DNA of 7,000 bases from an uncultured Collinsella sp. Lineage in GTDB: Bacteria; Actinomycetota; Coriobacteriia; Coriobacteriales; Coriobacteriaceae. Positions within the stretch are counted from its first letter, which is position 1. The number at the start of each line of letters is the position of its first letter. Location: assembly GCA_958427895.1 (NCBI GenBank), contig CAUADW010000081.1, forward strand, positions 1 through 7,000, in the 5' to 3' direction. A program made the position numbers and the translations under genes. The notes beneath the pieces are model-generated. The model was not told where the DNA came from, did no database searches, and worked only from the letters and a program-made list of their open reading frames with translations. Shown here piece after piece: positions 4,554-7,000 of this stretch.

Positions 4554-7000
4554 CTAAATCAGCCTAAAATGCTCGAGCGCCGCAACGACACCGTCGTGAT
4601 CGACGGTGTCGGTCACGTAATCGGCCTTATCCTTGAGATAGTCCGGCGCATTGCCCATGGCGATACCGACATCGACGGCGTTCATCAGCGAGACGTCATT
4701 GCTGGCGTCGCCAATGCCGTATACGGTTCCGTGGTGGGGGTCGAGGGCGTCGAGTACAGACTGGATGCCCCCGCGCTTCGTGCATTCGCGGGGCGAGATT
4801 TCGGTTACCTCGAGTTCGAGCTCGTTAAAGCACAGCAGCGGCTCAAGTGCCTTATCTTGAGCGATGTGGTTGGCGAGCGATGTAGACATCAAGATCTTGT
4901 AGACACTGTAATGTTGCAGCTGCGTGACTGCGTCGCCCAGGGTGCGCGCGTATCCGGGGGCATCGGGGGCATCGGCACTCATGCGCACGACGCCGTTGAG
5001 GCCCTCAAAGCGGATGACCTCGCCCGATTGCTCAAGATAGGGGGCAAGATGCTGCAGCATGCTGGGCGTCATCGACAGATCGCGAATTGCGTGTCCGTTG
5101 ATCTCGGCGTAACCGCCCGCAAGACAGACGATGCCGGTCCAGGGCAGCTCAAGAAGTTTGGGGTGGATGCAGCTGAGGGTGCGCCCCGTGCAGATAAAGG
5201 CCATGTTGCCGTTGGCGACAAACTCGCGGATTGCCTGCGAAACCGCCTCGTTGGGATAGGGGGAGAGGTCCCGCTCGTCTTCGGGAAGGTCTTGGGCGAG
5301 CCTGGGGTCTTGCCAGGCGAGCGTTCCGTCGATATCGAAGAAGCAAATATCGCCGCGCTTATGGGCTGCGCTGGCGGCAGGGGAGGCCGAGGTGGTGGGC
5401 ACAAATTCCGGCTCGAGGCCCATGATCTGGTCAAAATGCTCTTTAACGCGGGGAACGGAGATGCCGATGACCACCTGGGCGGTCTTGCCCGTAATGATGA
5501 GGCCCTTGGCGCCCACCGCGACAAACGACGCGTTATCTGCAACGATGGAAGGGTCTGCGACCTCGACGCGCAGACGCGTGGCGCAGTTGGTCGCGCCCAC
5601 GATATTGCCAACGCCACCTAAAAGCTGAATTACCCGCTCAGCGAGGACGTGATCTTGATCGGATCGACTATCGACCTCGTCATTGGGGGATTGCTCTTTG
5701 GCAAAGTCGCTTCCCGTTAAACAATCGATTGCCGCGCGATTGGCAACATGATCCTCGCGGCCCGGTGTCTTAAGGTCATAGACCAAGATGAGTGCTCGAA
5801 AACTAACAAAAAAGATGAGGCTAAAGGCAAGGCCGATACCGAGCGCCAAAAGATAGGCACCGGCATGCGTGCGCATGAGCGGAATAAAGTTGAAGGCTGC
5901 CATCTCCATGAGGCCGCCCGAGAAGATGCCGACGATGCCAAAGAGATTCATGGTTGTGGCAAGGCAAGACGATAAGACGGCGTAGAGCAAAAAGAGCCCG
6001 GGGTGGGTGAACATAAAGAGAAACTCGAGTGGCTCGGTAACGCCGCAAACCACCGAGGCGATGATGGCGGGAGCAAGGATGACCCTGAGGCCGGCGCGGC
6101 GCTCGGGTTTTGCGGTGGAGTAGAACGCAGCTGCGATGGCAGGAAGGCCAAAGAGCTTGACCCAGCCGGTGGCGGTAAAACCGGCCCACGGCGCAAGTTC
6201 ATTAAGGGGGCGCGTGCTATGGGAGAGGATGGGGAGCAAACTGCTCCACGTGGCGTAGATGCCGTCGTTAATGACCAGGTTGTCGTAGTAGATCGGCATG
6301 TAGAGCAGGTGGTGCAGCCCCATGGGCTCGAGCGCTCGCTCCAAAAGCACAAAGATGCCCACGCCAAAGGGGCCGACGCCCGCAAGTGCGTGGCGCAGTG
6401 TTTCGGTCACAGCGTATACGGAGGGCACGATGGCGGCCGAGATAGCGGCAAGGACAAACACGGCAAAAAAGCTGATGAGATAGACCAGCGAGGAGCCCGA
6501 GAAGGTGCCGAGCCAATCGGGAACCTTGACATCGTAGAAGCGGTCATGGATGGCGACGACGGTTGCCGATACCGCTAGCGGGCCGATAATGCCGGTGTCG
6601 AGCGTCTTGATGCCGTCGATGATGGTAATGCCGCTAGCGGGGGTCAAAGACGACGGGTACTTAAGTCCAAGGTTGTCCCCGCTTAGCTTGATGATCTCGC
6701 TCAAAAAGAAGCAATAGGCAAAATAAGCCACGAGCGCCTCGAGGCAACAACTTGCCGGTTGCTTTTGGGCAAGGCCGATGGGCAGCGCTACGGCAAAAAG
6801 GAGCGGAAGTCGTTTAAAGACCGTCCACGAGCCGCGCTGAATGATAGTCCAAAAAACGTACCAAGGGGTTCCGTATACGGCGAGGTCGCCGACGATATCC
6901 GCAGACGTTGCGAGGGCGGAGACGCCGACCATAAGGCCCGATATGGAAAACAGCATGGCGGGCGCGAACATTGCCCCGCCAAAGCGTTGGATTTTTTGCA
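4554..7000 (-). CDS. PTS EIIC-EIIB sugar permease fused to HAD-IIB (Cof-type) phosphatase (5' partial)
   Basis: This is a three-part membrane protein. Residues are counted from ATG 6971, but the frame continues upstream as QKIQRFGGA, a typical EIIC N-terminus, so the start lies outside the window. EIIC (to about 400) has roughly ten membrane segments with IKTLDTGIIG (121-130), IHDRFYD (141-147) and VTEPLEF (311-317), as in glucose/maltose/alpha-glucoside permeases. EIIB (about 441-515) has the phosphocysteine in NCATRLR (Cys463). After a linker, a Cof-type HAD domain (about 540-805) keeps every catalytic motif: DIDGT (Asp546, Asp548), TGR (Thr595), Lys732 and GDASND (Asp755, Asp759). The family normally takes up a sugar and phosphorylates it; the HAD domain should dephosphorylate a sugar phosphate. 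There is no EIIA domain, so a separate EIIA is needed. One frame runs through all domains without frameshift. The sugar is unknown. Confidence 0.93.
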   Translation of the reverse strand, partial: QKIQRFGGAMFAPAMLFSISGLMVGVSALATSADIVGDLAVYGTPWYVFWTIIQRGSWTVFKRLPLLFAVALPIGLAQKQPASCCLEALVAYFAYCFFLSEIIKLSGDNLGLKYPSSLTPASGITIIDGIKTLDTGIIGPLAVSATVVAIHDRFYDVKVPDWLGTFSGSSLVYLISFFAVFVLAAISAAIVPSVYAVTETLRHALAGVGPFGVGIFVLLERALEPMGLHHLLYMPIYYDNLVINDGIYATWSSLLPILSHSTRPLNELAPWAGFTATGWVKLFGLPAIAAAFYSTAKPERRAGLRVILAPAIIASVVCGVTEPLEFLFMFTHPGLFLLYAVLSSCLATTMNLFGIVGIFSGGLMEMAAFNFIPLMRTHAGAYLLALGIGLAFSLIFFVSFRALILVYDLKTPGREDHVANRAAIDCLTGSDFAKEQSPNDEVDSRSDQDHVLAERVIQLLGGVGNIVGATNCATRLRVEVADPSIVADNASFVAVGAKGLIITGKTAQVVIGISVPRVKEHFDQIMGLEPEFVPTTSASPAASAAHKRGDICFFDIDGTLAWQDPRLAQDLPEDERDLSPYPNEAVSQAIREFVANGNMAFICTGRTLSCIHPKLLELPWTGIVCLAGGYAEINGHAIRDLSMTPSMLQHLAPYLEQSGEVIRFEGLNGVVRMSADAPDAPGYARTLGDAVTQLQHYSVYKILMSTSLANHIAQDKALEPLLCFNELELEVTEISPRECTKRGGIQSVLDALDPHHGTVYGIGDASNDVSLMNAVDVGIAMGNAPDYLKDKADYVTDTVDHDGVVAALEHFRLI

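Noticed and set aside
4548..5621. Plus-strand open frame of 357 codons opposite the PTS-HAD gene
   Set aside because: It lies antisense to the EIIB and HAD domains, whose motifs are clear on the minus strand. Its translation resembles no family; long antisense frames are common in high-GC genes.
1..7000. CRISPR array or complete defence system
   Set aside because: No regularly spaced direct repeats with unique spacers were seen, and no Cas, SMC or restriction genes accompany the JetD-like protein within the window.

Overview
The window reads as chromosome from a high-GC, host-associated actinobacterium. The style of its proteins, a PTS permease of the glucose/maltose/alpha-glucoside group and a CwlM-like cell-wall protein fit the Coriobacteriia (Collinsella-like). 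That assignment is inference from gene content and base composition; nothing here fixes the species.

Layout, left to right. Positions 2-1591 (+) hold the 3' part of a gene whose protein has a long, disordered, basic N-terminal region and a C-terminal DUF2220/JetD-like Toprim module. It ends at a clear intrinsic terminator (1594-1622). Positions 1623-2257 carry no gene but are unusually rich in inverted repeats. They include at least seven stem-loops and two partial copies of tRNA-Gln 3'-end sequence, one direct and one inverted. The four remaining genes are on the minus strand. They are, in transcription order, a PTS EIIC-EIIB permease fused to a HAD-IIB (Cof-type) phosphatase (4554-7000, running off the right edge), a polyprenyl diphosphate synthase (3415-4440 or 4479), a cytosolic CwlM-like protein with two peptidoglycan-binding domains and a degenerate amidase domain (2371-3276), and tRNA-Gln(TTG) (2258-2332) with its own terminator. 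The plus-strand gene therefore converges on the minus-strand series, with the hairpin-rich stretch between them.

How the genes may work together: the PTS fusion would take up and phosphorylate a sugar, and its phosphatase tail could dephosphorylate a sugar phosphate at the inner membrane face. The polyprenyl synthase makes isoprenoid chains for quinones or lipid carriers. The CwlM-like protein points to control of cell-wall precursor synthesis. They share a strand and have short gaps, but nothing shows they form one operon.

The best leads are the EIIC-EIIB-HAD fusion, the JetD-like Toprim protein with its disordered tail, the pseudo-amidase CwlM relative, and the structured element at 2071-2210 built partly of tRNA-Gln pieces. 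No complete undescribed multi-gene system is visible.
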